A stretch of 64,000 bases of DNA from Vibrio sp. CB1-14 (GCF_040412085.2 NZ_CP115922.1:1-64000); one strand, 5' to 3'; counted from the stretch's first letter, positions 1-9,469 are shown. The notes: a model not told the origin generated them from the letters alone. Translations and numbers: made by a program.

Positions 1-31
1 CGACACCTGTTACCAAGTGCCGTCCCTCTAA

Positions 32-65
32 GAACCCAGCGTGCAACTTTCACCGCACTAGGCTC
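32..65 (-). ncRNA. Group II intron domain V
   Basis: A 34-nt hairpin on the minus strand starts with GAGCC, has GGTGAAAGTTGCAC in the middle and ends in GGGTTC. This is the catalytic domain V pattern (GAGCC..., GAAA tetraloop, ...GGTTC). It lies just downstream of the reverse transcriptase gene, as expected. Confidence 0.85.
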
Positions 66-101
66 AAGCCTTCACGAAGGCACCGATTGGCACCCAGCAA
101 C

Positions 102-1616
102 TTATAAAGAAGTGAGAGCAGGCTCATGCCAAGAGTTACGGCATTGCTTCTTTGATTTTCTCTTAGCCAAGTATTCTTGGTATTGAGGATCAAAAGGCGT
201 AGCGGCACTCCTGATTTTCACATGTCTTTCTATTGGCACCTTAGCTATTTGAAACAGATTGAACTGACAATCCATATTCATAATCTTCTGCCAACCGTGA
301 AATTGCCATTGACCTTGACGGTTGATGAAGTATTTAAGGGCGATCCAAGTTCTAGATTTTGTTGGATGACGTCTTTTAGCCCAGTGCCATAACGTATGGA
401 ATAGCTTGTGACCTACATATCCGAATACCTGTTTAGCCACGCAGTGTCGATAGTAATTCGACCAGCCCCTGAGTTTCGGATTTATCAGCTTGATAAGATC
501 GTTGACAGGGATGGTTACGTGCTTTTTGATGAGTTCGCGCAAGTTACTCAAGAACAGGAGTGTATTGGATTTGCTCGGTTTAATGAGCAATTTCCCTTTG
601 TATTTCCTATGATTAAAACCTAGGAAATCAAAACCTCTGCTGATGTGGGTAATGTGCGTTTTCTCTTCGGAGAGTGTTAAGCCTCTTTCTGCTAAGAAAT
701 CAGCAATCAACGGTTTGATATCGTTCTCCAACACTTCTTTTGAAGCACAAGTGACGACGAAATCGTCGGCGTATCCAATAAAGTTGGCTCTTGCACCCTT
801 TTTGAGTGCGGTAGACTTTATGCGTTGCTCAAGCCCTGCAAGAGTCATTAGCATCAAGGTTGGGGATATGACCCCACCTTGTGGTGTTCCCTCGTCAGTA
901 CGATAGAACAGCCCTTTGTCCATAAAACCAGACTTTAACCATTGTTCCAACATGCGTTTATCTACGGCAATGTTATTCATAAGCCATTGATGCCCGATCT
1001 TGTCGAAACAGGCTTTGATGTCTCCCTCAAGAACCCATTGAGCTGATTTCTTTAGTGCCAGACATTTAAAGCACTGTGCGACTGCATCGGCAGTGCTGCG
1101 GTTTGGTCTAAATCCATAGCTGTTAGGGTCGGCAAGTGTTTCTGATACTGGCTCCAGAGCAAGAAGATGAAGCGCTTGCTGCGCTCTATCGACCATGCAG
1201 GGGATACCCAGTGGTCTGAGCTTGCCGTTTTTCTTGGGGATGTAGATACGCTTGAGCGGTTTGGCTTGATAAGCTTTTCTGCTCAATTGATTGACTGCTT
1301 TCATGCGGCGCGTATCTGTATTCCAGATAACGCCATCAATTCCAGGAGTTTTACTGCCTTTATTTTGAGATACCCGCTTAACAGCAAGAAGTTTTGCTGA
1401 TCGCGAGTGAGTCAGTATCCACTGCAACGCTTTCGCTTTACTGTGTTTACCTTCTCGTGTTGCCTTTGCAATACGCATCTGAAGCTTTAAAACATGGGAT
1501 TCGATGTCTTTCCAATTGATGGATTGCCACTGAACACCGTCAGGAGAGGCACTAATCTCTTTTGAAATCATCATTTGCGTTTCTCCTTGAATAAAGTTCT
1601 TCAAATTCTCTTGCAA
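102..1616 (-). CDS. ltrA: Group II intron reverse transcriptase/maturase
   Basis: This 504-residue protein is the RT-maturase that helps its intron RNA splice and copies it into new DNA sites. Visible are the fingers region (LRPLGIP near residue 135), the RT active site YADD (in IGYADDFVV, about residue 285), GTPQGGVISP upstream of it, and a maturase X domain with the usual RGWSNYY element. The C-terminus stops soon after ATPFDPQYQEY, where longer relatives carry an HNH endonuclease with CxxC pairs; none is present, so the enzyme is probably endonuclease-free. An alternative start lies at the MMISKEIS methionines 14-15 residues in. The gene lies wholly within the intron. Confidence 0.93.
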   Translation of the reverse strand: MQENLKNFIQGETQMMISKEISASPDGVQWQSINWKDIESHVLKLQMRIAKATREGKHSKAKALQWILTHSRSAKLLAVKRVSQNKGSKTPGIDGVIWNTDTRRMKAVNQLSRKAYQAKPLKRIYIPKKNGKLRPLGIPCMVDRAQQALHLLALEPVSETLADPNSYGFRPNRSTADAVAQCFKCLALKKSAQWVLEGDIKACFDKIGHQWLMNNIAVDKRMLEQWLKSGFMDKGLFYRTDEGTPQGGVISPTLMLMTLAGLEQRIKSTALKKGARANFIGYADDFVVTCASKEVLENDIKPLIADFLAERGLTLSEEKTHITHISRGFDFLGFNHRKYKGKLLIKPSKSNTLLFLSNLRELIKKHVTIPVNDLIKLINPKLRGWSNYYRHCVAKQVFGYVGHKLFHTLWHWAKRRHPTKSRTWIALKYFINRQGQWQFHGWQKIMNMDCQFNLFQIAKVPIERHVKIRSAATPFDPQYQEYLAKRKSKKQCRNSWHEPALTSL

Positions 1617-2146
1617 CAGAAGACCAGTCGGAAGTCAGCTCACTTTCGTGCCAGATAGAGACCTGTATCTGCATCGTTACAATGCAGCCTTCGCTTTTTC
1701 CAACATCCTCTACCTGCATCACTATCGGTCGCAGAGACTTTCCCAAAGGGAGTAATACAGGCTTACCGTGTTTCGTATGTCGCGCAATGTCAGTTTAGAT
1801 GCCCGCTATGGTGCGGAGAGTTCAACGATCACGAAAGAGCATGGGGCAATCTCTTTCCGACTCTCTTGCCTTTTGGCTACAGCGTGTTAACCACTTCCGC
1901 TGTTTCATCACATAACGCACCTTACACGGATTCACGTATGTTCATCATGCTGACTACCTAGCACTCACCCGATTGCGTGGTTATCAGGAGGATCGTTCTC
2001 TCGCGATTTAGATCCCGATTGGTAAATACCAACCTTCGTTACATTGTCAGAGCCGCTACTTTATTCAGGCTCCTAGGTTCATCTGGTGATACAGATGGTT
2101 CACTCGTTGAGCGGTGAACAGCGCTTCATACGACCTCACGTCGCAC

Positions 2147-2567
2147 GCCCCTAAATGAGTTACGTCTAGTATTAATGACTAGGTAATCAGCGGACTTTAC
2201 AATACATTAATTAATGTGAAAAATAAAATATTAGGCCGTATCTCTGTTACTCAAATAGACAGTAAGCACCCTCACTGTGTTTTTAGGTGCAGAAATCGAG
2301 ATTATTCCTCTCGCGCGTTTCTAGTACTGCTTCGTTTTTGGTCACTTTGAAGTTTACTTACTGTTTTAGTTCACTATTTTATCGGTCAGATTTTACTTGA
2401 GGAAGTATTGAATCGCCATCATCGATGAATAGATCAGTTAATCTCTATCAGTCTTAAGTAAATATCTCAAATTAAAAAAATATGCCCTTGTTAATTCGAT
2501 GTCTCCCCCCAATGTATAAAGATAGAATAGGTGAAAATTTGTTCGCCTATAGCCGGAGGGCATGCTC
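2147..2567. other. Intergenic stretch between intron and SPFH operon
   Basis: This A+T-rich stretch has no credible coding frame. It holds the 5' exon side of the intron and presumably the promoter of the SPFH-NhaA operon. A clear ribosome binding site (CCGGAGGG) ends at 2560. Confidence 0.6.
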
Positions 2568-3626
2568 ATGCTCCATCATAACCAACCTTCAGGTAGCCCT
2601 TGGGGCGGAGGAAAACAAGATCCTCCTAATTTAGGTGAGGTATTTTATACTATTCTCCATCACTTAAAAAAAATGCTTCCAGGCGGAAGGAATTCAAGCT
2701 TTTTTATCCCTCTTATTATTTTCTTTTTAGCAATCATATTCTGGACGTGTTTTTACACGGTACCAAGCGATTCTGTTGCTGTGATACAACGCTTTGGCAA
2801 ATATGTCCATATTGTTCCTGCAGGGCTTCATCTCAAGATGCCACTTGGCATTGATACGGCTGAAATCTTACCTGTGAAACGACAACTAAAGCAGGAGTTT
2901 GGGTTCATAACACCCATGGCAAAAAATCCCAACCAAAGCCCGAGAATAAACACTCGACGTCAAGAAACACAAATGGTTACAGGTGATTTAAATGCCGCTC
3001 TCGTCGAATGGGTGGTGCAATATCGAATCTCCGATCCCATCAAGTTTTTGTTCGAAGTTCGAGATCCTAGTGAAACCCTTCGATATGTTTCTGAATCCGT
3101 AATGCGTGAAGTGGTGGGTGATAGAACTGTGGATGAAGTGATCACAATTGGTCGGCAAGAAATTGAGTCTGAAGCGCTCTCAAAAATGCAACAGCTCGCT
3201 ACAAAATATGCTTTAGGGATCAGAATTGACCAAGTTCAGTTAAAAAACATCAACCCTCCTCAACCTGTCCAGGCATCGTTTAATGAAGTGAACCAAGCCC
3301 AACAGGAAAAAGAAAAGCTCATAAACGAAGCTCGCCGAGATTACAACAAAGTGATCCCCTTAGCGTTAGGTGAAAAAGATCAACGGATCAGAGAAGCTGA
3401 TGGCTATCGCTTAAAACGCATCAATGAAGCTAAGGGAGATACGGTTCGCTTCAATGCATTACTGTTCGAGTATGTTAAAGCCCCAGAAGTAACTAAACGC
3501 AGAATTTATTTAGAAACAATGCAGGCAGTATTACCTAATATTCGGACCAAAATTATCATTGATGAACGAGCAAACAATATTTTGCCTTTGCTCAATCTCA
3601 ACGACACACAAGGAGAGCCTAGATGA
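2568..3626 (+). CDS. hflK: HflK-like SPFH membrane protein
   Basis: HflK-type proteins form large membrane rings with HflC around FtsH and modulate membrane proteolysis. The protein has a short Gly/Pro-rich cytoplasmic start (PWGGGKQDPP), one membrane segment at about residues 45-65, then an SPFH domain (VAVIQRFGKYVHIVPAGLHL) and a helical region around QAQQEKEKLINEA. Two ATG codons follow the GGAGG at 2554-2558; the second, at 2568, has the better spacing (the first, at 2562, is only 3 nt away). The stop overlaps the next gene by 4 nt (ATGA), so the pair is translationally coupled. Linkage to nhaA rather than to hflX or miaA suggests an accessory paralogue and not the housekeeping copy; that is inference. 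Confidence 0.8.
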   Translation: MLHHNQPSGSPWGGGKQDPPNLGEVFYTILHHLKKMLPGGRNSSFFIPLIIFFLAIIFWTCFYTVPSDSVAVIQRFGKYVHIVPAGLHLKMPLGIDTAEILPVKRQLKQEFGFITPMAKNPNQSPRINTRRQETQMVTGDLNAALVEWVVQYRISDPIKFLFEVRDPSETLRYVSESVMREVVGDRTVDEVITIGRQEIESEALSKMQQLATKYALGIRIDQVQLKNINPPQPVQASFNEVNQAQQEKEKLINEARRDYNKVIPLALGEKDQRIREADGYRLKRINEAKGDTVRFNALLFEYVKAPEVTKRRIYLETMQAVLPNIRTKIIIDERANNILPLLNLNDTQGEPR

Positions 3627-4612
3627 AATCGATTAAAAAAGGGGTCATAGCCGCATTGATTTTAGGTACATCTTTTAGTGTATATAACGCACTTTACACA
3701 GTAAGTGAGGTTCAACAGGTCATTATCACTCAGTTTGGAAAGCCAGTAGGGATGCCTATTTTTAATGCTGGATTAAAAATAAAAGTACCATATATTCAAG
3801 AAATTAATACCATCGACAAACGAGTGTTGGAATGGGATGGTCGCCCTTCCGACATGCCAACAAAAGATAAACTGTATATTTCTGTAGACTTGTTTGCTCG
3901 ATGGCGAATCGTTGACCCGCTTCAGTACTTTTTACGTCTCAAAGATGAACGCAGTGCACAATCTCGACTAGACGATATTTTAGGTAGTGAGACACGAAAT
4001 GCTGTAGCAAAACATGAATTGATCGAAATAATACGTACTAACAAAAATCGCAAACCATTACGAGATCCATTATTGAGTGAAGCTGAAAGAGATCTGAAAA
4101 TAGGCGCCTTAGTTCCTATCCAAAAAGGTCGCCAATTTGTAGAGCAAGAAATATTCTCTGCAGCGTCAGAAAAAATAAAAATCTTTGGAATTGAGTTGCT
4201 CGACATTAGATTTAAACGTATTAATTACAATGAAAGTGTTCGCCCTAAAATTTATGAGCGAATGATTAGTGAACGTCGTCAAATTGCAGAACGTTTTTTA
4301 TCCGAAGGAAATGGGGAGGCTGCGAGGATTCGAGGTGACAGAGTGAGAGACTTGGATAAGATTCAATCTGAGGCCTATCGTGAAGTCGAAGAGATTCGGG
4401 GACAAGCTGACGCTAAAGCCGCCGAAATTTATTCATCAGCTTACAATAAAAATCCTGAAACAAGACAATTTTATGAATTCACACGAACGATGCAGTCTTA
4501 CTCGACCGTTATTTCAGAGAACACAACGCTTGTTTTGTCTACTAATAGTGACTTATTCAAGTTTCTTAATGGTATAGATAGAAATCCAAATATCACAGTT
4601 GAAAAACAATGA
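3623..4612 (+). CDS. hflC: HflC-like SPFH membrane protein
   Basis: This is the partner of the preceding HflK-like protein. An N-terminal membrane segment (about residues 8-25) is followed by an SPFH domain beginning VQQVIITQFGKPVG, and by a long charged helix (EGNGEAARIRGDRVRDLDKI onward) typical of the HflC coiled coil, with RQIAERFLSEG just before it. At 329 residues it has the family's usual length. Both ends overlap neighbours by 4 nt (ATGA with hflK-like upstream and nhaA downstream), so all three genes are almost certainly one transcript. Confidence 0.82.
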   Translation: MKSIKKGVIAALILGTSFSVYNALYTVSEVQQVIITQFGKPVGMPIFNAGLKIKVPYIQEINTIDKRVLEWDGRPSDMPTKDKLYISVDLFARWRIVDPLQYFLRLKDERSAQSRLDDILGSETRNAVAKHELIEIIRTNKNRKPLRDPLLSEAERDLKIGALVPIQKGRQFVEQEIFSAASEKIKIFGIELLDIRFKRINYNESVRPKIYERMISERRQIAERFLSEGNGEAARIRGDRVRDLDKIQSEAYREVEEIRGQADAKAAEIYSSAYNKNPETRQFYEFTRTMQSYSTVISENTTLVLSTNSDLFKFLNGIDRNPNITVEKQ

Positions 4613-5952
4613 GTAAAAGAGAAAAAATAACACCAACTAATATAACTCGCCTACCCAAGGGATATATTGATTGGATCTCTCAACCAATATACCGTTTCAT
4701 ACATATTGAATCTGCAGCAGGTATTGTACTATTTGTTTCAACGTTAGTTGCCATTTCACTAGCCAACTCAAATTTAAGTGAATCGTTTACTCGCTTTTGG
4801 CAGATTTCGGTAGGGGTTACTTTTGGTGATTTAGTATTTGAACGGTCATTACACAAATGGATCAATGACGTAGGAATGACCTTATTTTTCTTTCTTATTG
4901 CCTTGGAACTCAAACGTGAGTTAGTGCTAGGAGAACTTAGGAACCCTAGATTAGCGATTTTGTCTATTGCAGCTGCTCTTGGGGGCATGTTAGTGCCTCC
5001 TCTTTTCTATTTTCTTATACAGTTTGGTGAATCAGGGCAACATGGTTGGGGCACTGTCATGGCTACAGATACCGCATTTGTGATCGGGTGCCTAGCACTT
5101 TTAGGACGAAGCATTCCAAGCAGCTTGCGTATATTCATGCTATCAATGGCTGTGGTAGATGATATCGGCGCGATCTTTGTTGTTGCTATTGGCTATGGAG
5201 ATAGTGTTAACTGGATGTCCATACTTTATGCCTTGTTAGGGTTTATTATTGTTCGGGTTATGGGCTTTTTAGGGATCCGCAGTATAGTGCTCTTTTCTAT
5301 TGTTGGAGGAATGATATGGATAGCCATCGATATGTCTGGCATACATCCCACAATCACCGGAGTGATTCTCGGCTTACTAACCCCTACAAATAAGTGGGTG
5401 AGTAAGGAGCATCTTTCCATCATTATGGATACCGTAGTGTCATCTTCCACTATAGAACAATGGAGTGGTGATAAAGTAGAAGGAGAGACGTTAAGAACCG
5501 CTGCAGCGGCTGCGCGCGAAACTCTTTCGCCAGTTGAGCGGCTGGAAATGTTACTTCATCCTTGGGTTGGGTTTGTCGTGTTACCGTTGTTTGCTCTTTC
5601 CAACGCGGGTGTTTCGCTAACTACGGCGAATTTAACTTCTCCAATTACGCTTGCTATATTTTTAGGTTTTATTTTTGGCAAGCCAATAGGTATTACCTTG
5701 TTTAGTTGGATTGCCGTCCGACTTAAAATTGCAATATTACCTGAAAACTTGAATTGGGGAATGATTATAGGGGGGGGGATGTTAGCTGGCATAGGTTTTA
5801 CTATGGCATTGTTCATCGCGGAATTAGCTTATGACCCTAACCAAATTAATTCTGCGAAATTAGGCATCTTCCTAGCGTCTATTTTTTCGGCTTTTCTCGG
5901 CATCATCTTTCTTCGCTATTTCTCTGTTAAAGAAAAACGGAAAGATGCTTGA
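4609..5952 (+). CDS. nhaA: Na+/H+ antiporter NhaA
   Basis: NhaA exports sodium in exchange for protons across the inner membrane. The 447-residue protein shows the family's marks: ALELKRELVLGELR after the second helix, ATDTAFVIGCLALLG with the conserved Asp, the adjacent aspartates in AVVDDIGAI that carry the ions, LPLFALSNAGVSL, and the lysine in FGKPIGITLF. About eleven or twelve membrane segments are visible. A polar insertion around residues 285-305 (SGDKVEGETLRTAAAAARE) lengthens it relative to the roughly 390-residue E. coli protein. It overlaps the HflC-like gene by 4 nt, an unusual association suggesting that the SPFH pair scaffolds or quality-controls the antiporter. Confidence 0.92.
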   Translation: MSKREKITPTNITRLPKGYIDWISQPIYRFIHIESAAGIVLFVSTLVAISLANSNLSESFTRFWQISVGVTFGDLVFERSLHKWINDVGMTLFFFLIALELKRELVLGELRNPRLAILSIAAALGGMLVPPLFYFLIQFGESGQHGWGTVMATDTAFVIGCLALLGRSIPSSLRIFMLSMAVVDDIGAIFVVAIGYGDSVNWMSILYALLGFIIVRVMGFLGIRSIVLFSIVGGMIWIAIDMSGIHPTITGVILGLLTPTNKWVSKEHLSIIMDTVVSSSTIEQWSGDKVEGETLRTAAAAARETLSPVERLEMLLHPWVGFVVLPLFALSNAGVSLTTANLTSPITLAIFLGFIFGKPIGITLFSWIAVRLKIAILPENLNWGMIIGGGMLAGIGFTMALFIAELAYDPNQINSAKLGIFLASIFSAFLGIIFLRYFSVKEKRKDA

Positions 5953-5996
5953 TGATGCTTGTTATTCCAACTTATAAAATAGGACATAAAAGAAGT

Positions 5997-6031
5997 CACT
6001 ACTTACCTCTATAATAACAAGGTAGGTAGTG
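5997..6031 (+). terminator. Hairpin after nhaA
   Basis: CACTACTTACCT and AGGTAGGTAGTG form an 11-of-12 bp stem around an 11-nt loop, 45 nt after nhaA. There is no strong T-run, so it may be a weak terminator or a 3'-end-protecting stem. Confidence 0.45.
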
Positions 6032-6100
6032 AATATTAAAGAGAACAGCATATACTCTATTGATTGATATGTTGAAGAGAAAAGACTCATTTATTATGAA

Positions 6101-6408
6101 CTACAGCGTTTCCCACATAACGTCACATTTCCCTTCTATTGCTGTTTTTAATAATTCAAGTAATGGATAAGCTCGCTCAATAATTGAAATAGTAGGTTCT
6201 GCTTTTTCATGCACTTCAACAATATTAAGGTTTCGTATTTTTTCACGTTCGAACGCACTATTTAGTTTTACCAGTACCTCTGGTATATCTGATGAAAAAA
6301 TCGCACTTGGCACCTTTCCACTATGCCCATTATTTTTATTATTTCTTGAGCAACGTCACCAAACATGATGACACTTGCATGATTTTTACAACTAAATTTT
6401 ACTAGCAT
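6101..6408 (-). pseudogene. DUF1840 family protein, frameshifted
   Basis: The frame from ATG 6408 reads MLVKFSCKNHASVIMFGDVA, the typical DUF1840 start, up to IIKIMG. The matching continuation (HSGKVPSAIFSSDIPEVL... to YPLLELLKTAIEGKCDVMW) lies in the next frame and ends at 6101. The join is at a GGG run near 6330 where one G seems to be missing; with it restored the protein would have about 102 residues, a normal family length. The family is small and cytoplasmic with no established function. The single homopolymer deletion could equally be a sequencing error. Confidence 0.72.
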
Positions 6409-6500
6409 AAAAACCTCTCTGCATTTGCTATCTAAACAAAACTATGTCTTAAGCAGCTTCAAAGATAACCCCAATTGAATGTTTGCTAGTATCTATTTGT

Positions 6501-6878
6501 TCATTCATCATTAATACATGTGTTTAAAGAGATGGAATTGAGGCTATCTACTTTATTACTGGAATATAACGTTATAATTCGATAAGAAATACCACGTTTC
6601 AATAGATATCTAGTTTCCTCTTTCTCACAAAATTCGATAGCGACTTGCTTAACTAGACTATCCATATCAACAAATTTGCTTTTGGTAAAAATAAGAGAAA
6701 TGTTATTCGCATCTGACTTGGCTTGTAATAGTGTTAATGCTCCTATTTTTTGTGGGAGTCGACTTGAAATAATCGTTGCTCTATAATCAGATAACTCATT
6801 TGGTAACATTTGATTTGATAAACAACCGTTCAGCAGAATGATGATAAATAGTACGAATGTATTACGATGTTGATTCAA
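6501..6878 (-). CDS. aspS: AspS/GspS-beta-like type II secretion pilotin lipoprotein
   Basis: Pilotins of this class carry secretin subunits to the outer membrane for type II secretion. The mature part matches the pattern DYRATIISSRLPQKIGALTL followed by LLQAKSDANNISLIF, with two cysteines (FCEKEET and SLNTC) placed like the AspS disulfide pair. I chose the TTG at 6878: it follows GAGGGAG at 9-nt spacing and gives a short lipoprotein signal ending LLNGC, whereas the longer frame (to 7001) would bury it. It overlaps the end of the racemase gene by 17 nt. No other secretion genes lie nearby, so it may be an orphan or transferred copy. Confidence 0.62.
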   Translation of the reverse strand: MNQHRNTFVLFIIILLNGCLSNQMLPNELSDYRATIISSRLPQKIGALTLLQAKSDANNISLIFTKSKFVDMDSLVKQVAIEFCEKEETRYLLKRGISYRIITLYSSNKVDSLNSISLNTCINDE

Positions 6879-7974
6879 GAAAAACACTCCCTCTTGAACT
6901 ATTTCTAGAGTTATAATTATGAAAAACTTTATGCATTGAGTTGGATGACATAGCCGACAAAAATGCACTGTAATCGAGAGTGAATTGAACTTTCGTTCCA
7001 ACGGTTAAGGGCTTTTGGGAAGTTTCGAGAATCAAGTGATCACTGCTTGACGACAAAATGTTCATATCATATGGAGCGATAAGCCCCGCCACACAAACAT
7101 CTTGACGTCCCAGGGCGAGAATTGCTTGCGAAACAGCTCCGCGGTCTTGGAGTATTTCCCTTTCACCAAATGCATTGCCCCCTCGATTCCCCCATGGCAA
7201 AGAAGGTTTAATTTTAGCTTCGATCACCTCAGCAGTTAACGTAATCGCATCGGTGTGTAACCCTTTGATTGAATTCTGCTCTACAGGGACACAGCCTAAG
7301 AATATTGCTTCTCCGAGTCGCAAGTTGTTGACTCGAGTTTTCCCCTCATGAGCTAGAACCCAATTGATTGAAGATGAGTTTCCACCTGAAATAATCTCAA
7401 GACTAATACCAAAAACTGCTTCAATACCGTCTGCAAGATCAGAAAGAAGCCTCATCTTTTTATCATCAGGAGCAACACCATAGCGACACGTAAGATTCGC
7501 CCCTATCCCTTTGATAACTATATTGGGTAATAGAATGATCTCACGTATGAAATTAATGACGCGACATGGCATAACACCTTCTCTCAAATCTCCAAGCTCA
7601 ACCATTATTATCACACCGTGTTTAGTATTTGCTCGTTTTGCTACACGAGAGAGCCGTTGAATAACTTGAACTTCAGTATTCAGACTGATGTCACAATACG
7701 CCACCACACTCGCAATCTGACTCAGCATTGGAGTGCGTATTAACATTTTCGGAACAGCAACCCCACAATGTGTCATTCTTTGTATATTTTCCACTCTAGA
7801 ATCAGCAAGCATACTTGCTCCAGCATCAACCAGAATGTGCGCAATGATAGGATGACCTAAACAGGACTTTGTAACTGGTGTGACTGAGACATTTTTTAAA
7901 GCCAGTGTTTCAATAAGAAACTTGGCGTTATGGTGAATTTTTGAACAGTCAATATTTAACTTCGGGTAACTCAC
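6862..7974 (-). CDS. Fold-type III PLP amino-acid racemase (alanine/ornithine racemase family)
   Basis: This 370-residue protein resembles the alanine racemase N-terminal-domain family (ornithine racemase Orr, YhfX-like). The PLP lysine lies in VTPVTKSCLGHPIIA near residue 36; MLADSRVENIQRM, MVELGDLREGV and the phosphate-binding ISGGNSSS follow in the expected order, then a small beta-domain. Its start codon overlaps the stop of the DUF1611 gene by 4 nt, so the two are co-translated and probably act in one pathway of D-amino-acid or D-glutamate-type metabolism. The substrate cannot be read from sequence. Confidence 0.8.
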   Translation of the reverse strand: MSYPKLNIDCSKIHHNAKFLIETLALKNVSVTPVTKSCLGHPIIAHILVDAGASMLADSRVENIQRMTHCGVAVPKMLIRTPMLSQIASVVAYCDISLNTEVQVIQRLSRVAKRANTKHGVIIMVELGDLREGVMPCRVINFIREIILLPNIVIKGIGANLTCRYGVAPDDKKMRLLSDLADGIEAVFGISLEIISGGNSSSINWVLAHEGKTRVNNLRLGEAIFLGCVPVEQNSIKGLHTDAITLTAEVIEAKIKPSLPWGNRGGNAFGEREILQDRGAVSQAILALGRQDVCVAGLIAPYDMNILSSSSDHLILETSQKPLTVGTKVQFTLDYSAFLSAMSSNSMHKVFHNYNSRNSSRGSVFLESTS

Positions 7975-9176
7975 CTTTGCTCTGATATTTTGTTTTCTAA
8001 CAAAGGATAGGTCGAAAATACCATCTGAAGCAGTTGTTCTTTAGATTGAGATAATGGATCTGTCACAGGTAGGTCAAACTCAGCAGAATACACACTTATT
8101 TCGGAAATAATCTCATCTGAAGACATCCCTTCATGATTCAGAGTTAACCCGATAACTGTAGTATTGGAGAACGCCTCTATGAGGTTTATCTCACAGGCAA
8201 CGGAAGGCATCGGCATATCTGGGAAATCTGTGCGATACATACGTTTAGGCGCATGTTGTAGAATAACACTAGTCGGACAACTACCACGTAATATAAACGA
8301 GCTGGTAGAGAATGCAGGATGACTCAGTGCTCCCTGTCCTTCAATAATAATGATATCTGGATTCTCTGCTTCATACGCTTTAACAATGACTGCTTCTAGC
8401 TCCCCAGCACAAAATTGAGAGGGGACAGCATCTAATGCCACACAATAAGGAGCACCTTGTATAATGCCCGTTTGTCCCGTCGCTATCATAACAACATTGA
8501 GACCCTTATTTCTTAACTCATTCGCCAGTATCGTCGCAGTCGTTCTTTTCCCCAATGCGCAGTCCGTTCCCATTATCGCAATTCTTGGACACTGAACAGT
8601 GTGTATTTTGCCACTAAATAATTGCAGTTCTCCCTTGCTCTTGGGTCTACGAATATCAAGAATATGAACATTATTTTTTAAGCTGGCTTCACGAAAAACA
8701 GGGTCATCATTTAAGAACTCATGTAAGCCATTCACTATATTCATATTTAATGACATAGCATCGAGAATAATTTTCTTTTCAGAATCTGAAAGAAAACCTT
8801 TTGACGGTGCTATCCCAAAAATAAAGTAATCAGGAACTGTTTCTGCCTGAATAATGGCTTCTTCAATATTGGCCACAATAGGAATATGATTTTTCGTACC
8901 ATAAAGAACTTCACCGGAATCTAAGCTAGCTAGCTCACTATCAATGACAGATAAAATGCGATAATTGTGGGAATGCCTTACCAAACCATTCGCTGTCTTT
9001 CCGTCAGTTTTATTAAAGTTACCTTCACAGTAAATAATTGCAGAGGGAGTCGTCGGATTAACTTTATGGCAAAGTGGCGTCCAAGGTTCCGGACGAGTTG
9101 GGCTATGGTTGTTTTTTATATGTTCGGTTCTAGTTAATTGAAAGATGTTTCTTAACTTTCTAGTTGAAATTGACAT
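7971..9176 (-). CDS. DUF1611 (DgcN-type) P-loop protein
   Basis: DUF1611 proteins include DgcN, reported as a D-glutamate N-acetyltransferase in D-glutamate catabolism. The 401-residue protein has an N-terminal Rossmann-like half (PSAIIYCEGNFNKTDGKTAN, YFIFGIAPSKGFL) and a C-terminal P-loop half with Walker A GTDCALGKRTT near residue 205 and IIIIEGQGALSHPAFS. In DgcN systems the partner DgcA is an enolase-superfamily racemase; here the coupled partner is a PLP enzyme, so the chemistry may be a variant. It is the first gene of the operon, behind a leader with several possible hairpins (9184-9269). Confidence 0.8.
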   Translation of the reverse strand: MSISTRKLRNIFQLTRTEHIKNNHSPTRPEPWTPLCHKVNPTTPSAIIYCEGNFNKTDGKTANGLVRHSHNYRILSVIDSELASLDSGEVLYGTKNHIPIVANIEEAIIQAETVPDYFIFGIAPSKGFLSDSEKKIILDAMSLNMNIVNGLHEFLNDDPVFREASLKNNVHILDIRRPKSKGELQLFSGKIHTVQCPRIAIMGTDCALGKRTTATILANELRNKGLNVVMIATGQTGIIQGAPYCVALDAVPSQFCAGELEAVIVKAYEAENPDIIIIEGQGALSHPAFSTSSFILRGSCPTSVILQHAPKRMYRTDFPDMPMPSVACEINLIEAFSNTTVIGLTLNHEGMSSDEIISEISVYSAEFDLPVTDPLSQSKEQLLQMVFSTYPLLENKISEQR

Positions 9177-9183
9177 AATTAAA

Positions 9184-9269
9184 GCCTGCAGTAAGGCTTA
9201 GGGGGGGCTACTAAGGAGTGCCGAGATGTGAGTTCGGAAAAGAAAAGAAGTCCCTACTAAGCGGTAGGG
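9184..9269 (-). promoter_or_regulatory. Structured 5' leader of the DUF1611-racemase operon
   Basis: On the minus strand upstream of the start at 9176 there are three short stems: CCCTAC/GTAGGG (9252-9269), CCGA/TCGG (9221-9237) and GCCT/AGGC (9184-9197). A repeated octamer CTACTAAG (9208 and 9254 on the plus strand) could let the segments pair alternatively. It resembles no riboswitch class I can name. Upstream to 9479 I see nothing further. Confidence 0.35.
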
Positions 9270-9469
9270 TGAGCAACCATGCTAACACACTTCCAAGACT
9301 TTTGTTGGTTATTATTGATACACTTTCGGCGTCTATCACTTTAAGACTTAACCCATACTCGAGTGATTGATTAGAGATTTAAGACTTCTTGTTCAACACT
9401 TCCATATCAACCTCTAAGGTTTAAAGTTTCAGATACTTTTTCTAATATCAGTTGAGTGGGTCAGAGCTT

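Larger units (their letters stand above)
1..2146 (-). mobile_element. Group II intron, 3' end cut by window edge
   Basis: On the minus strand the sequence begins at about 2146 with GTGCGACGTGAGGTCG, the conserved GUGYG-type 5' end of group II introns. It runs through a non-coding ribozyme part (about 2146-1620), an intron-encoded reverse transcriptase (1616-102) and a recognisable domain V (65-32). Domain VI starts after that and runs off the window, so the 3' splice site is not visible. Self-splicing and retrohoming are known for the family; activity here is inferred from an uninterrupted protein and an intact-looking domain V. The 5' exon (minus strand, above 2146) lies in a stretch without genes, which fits an insertion in intergenic DNA. 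Confidence 0.85.

Noticed and set aside
177..1400. Several open frames on the plus strand
   Set aside because: They lie wholly opposite the group II intron reverse transcriptase and show no start signals or protein-like motifs; they are antisense shadows.
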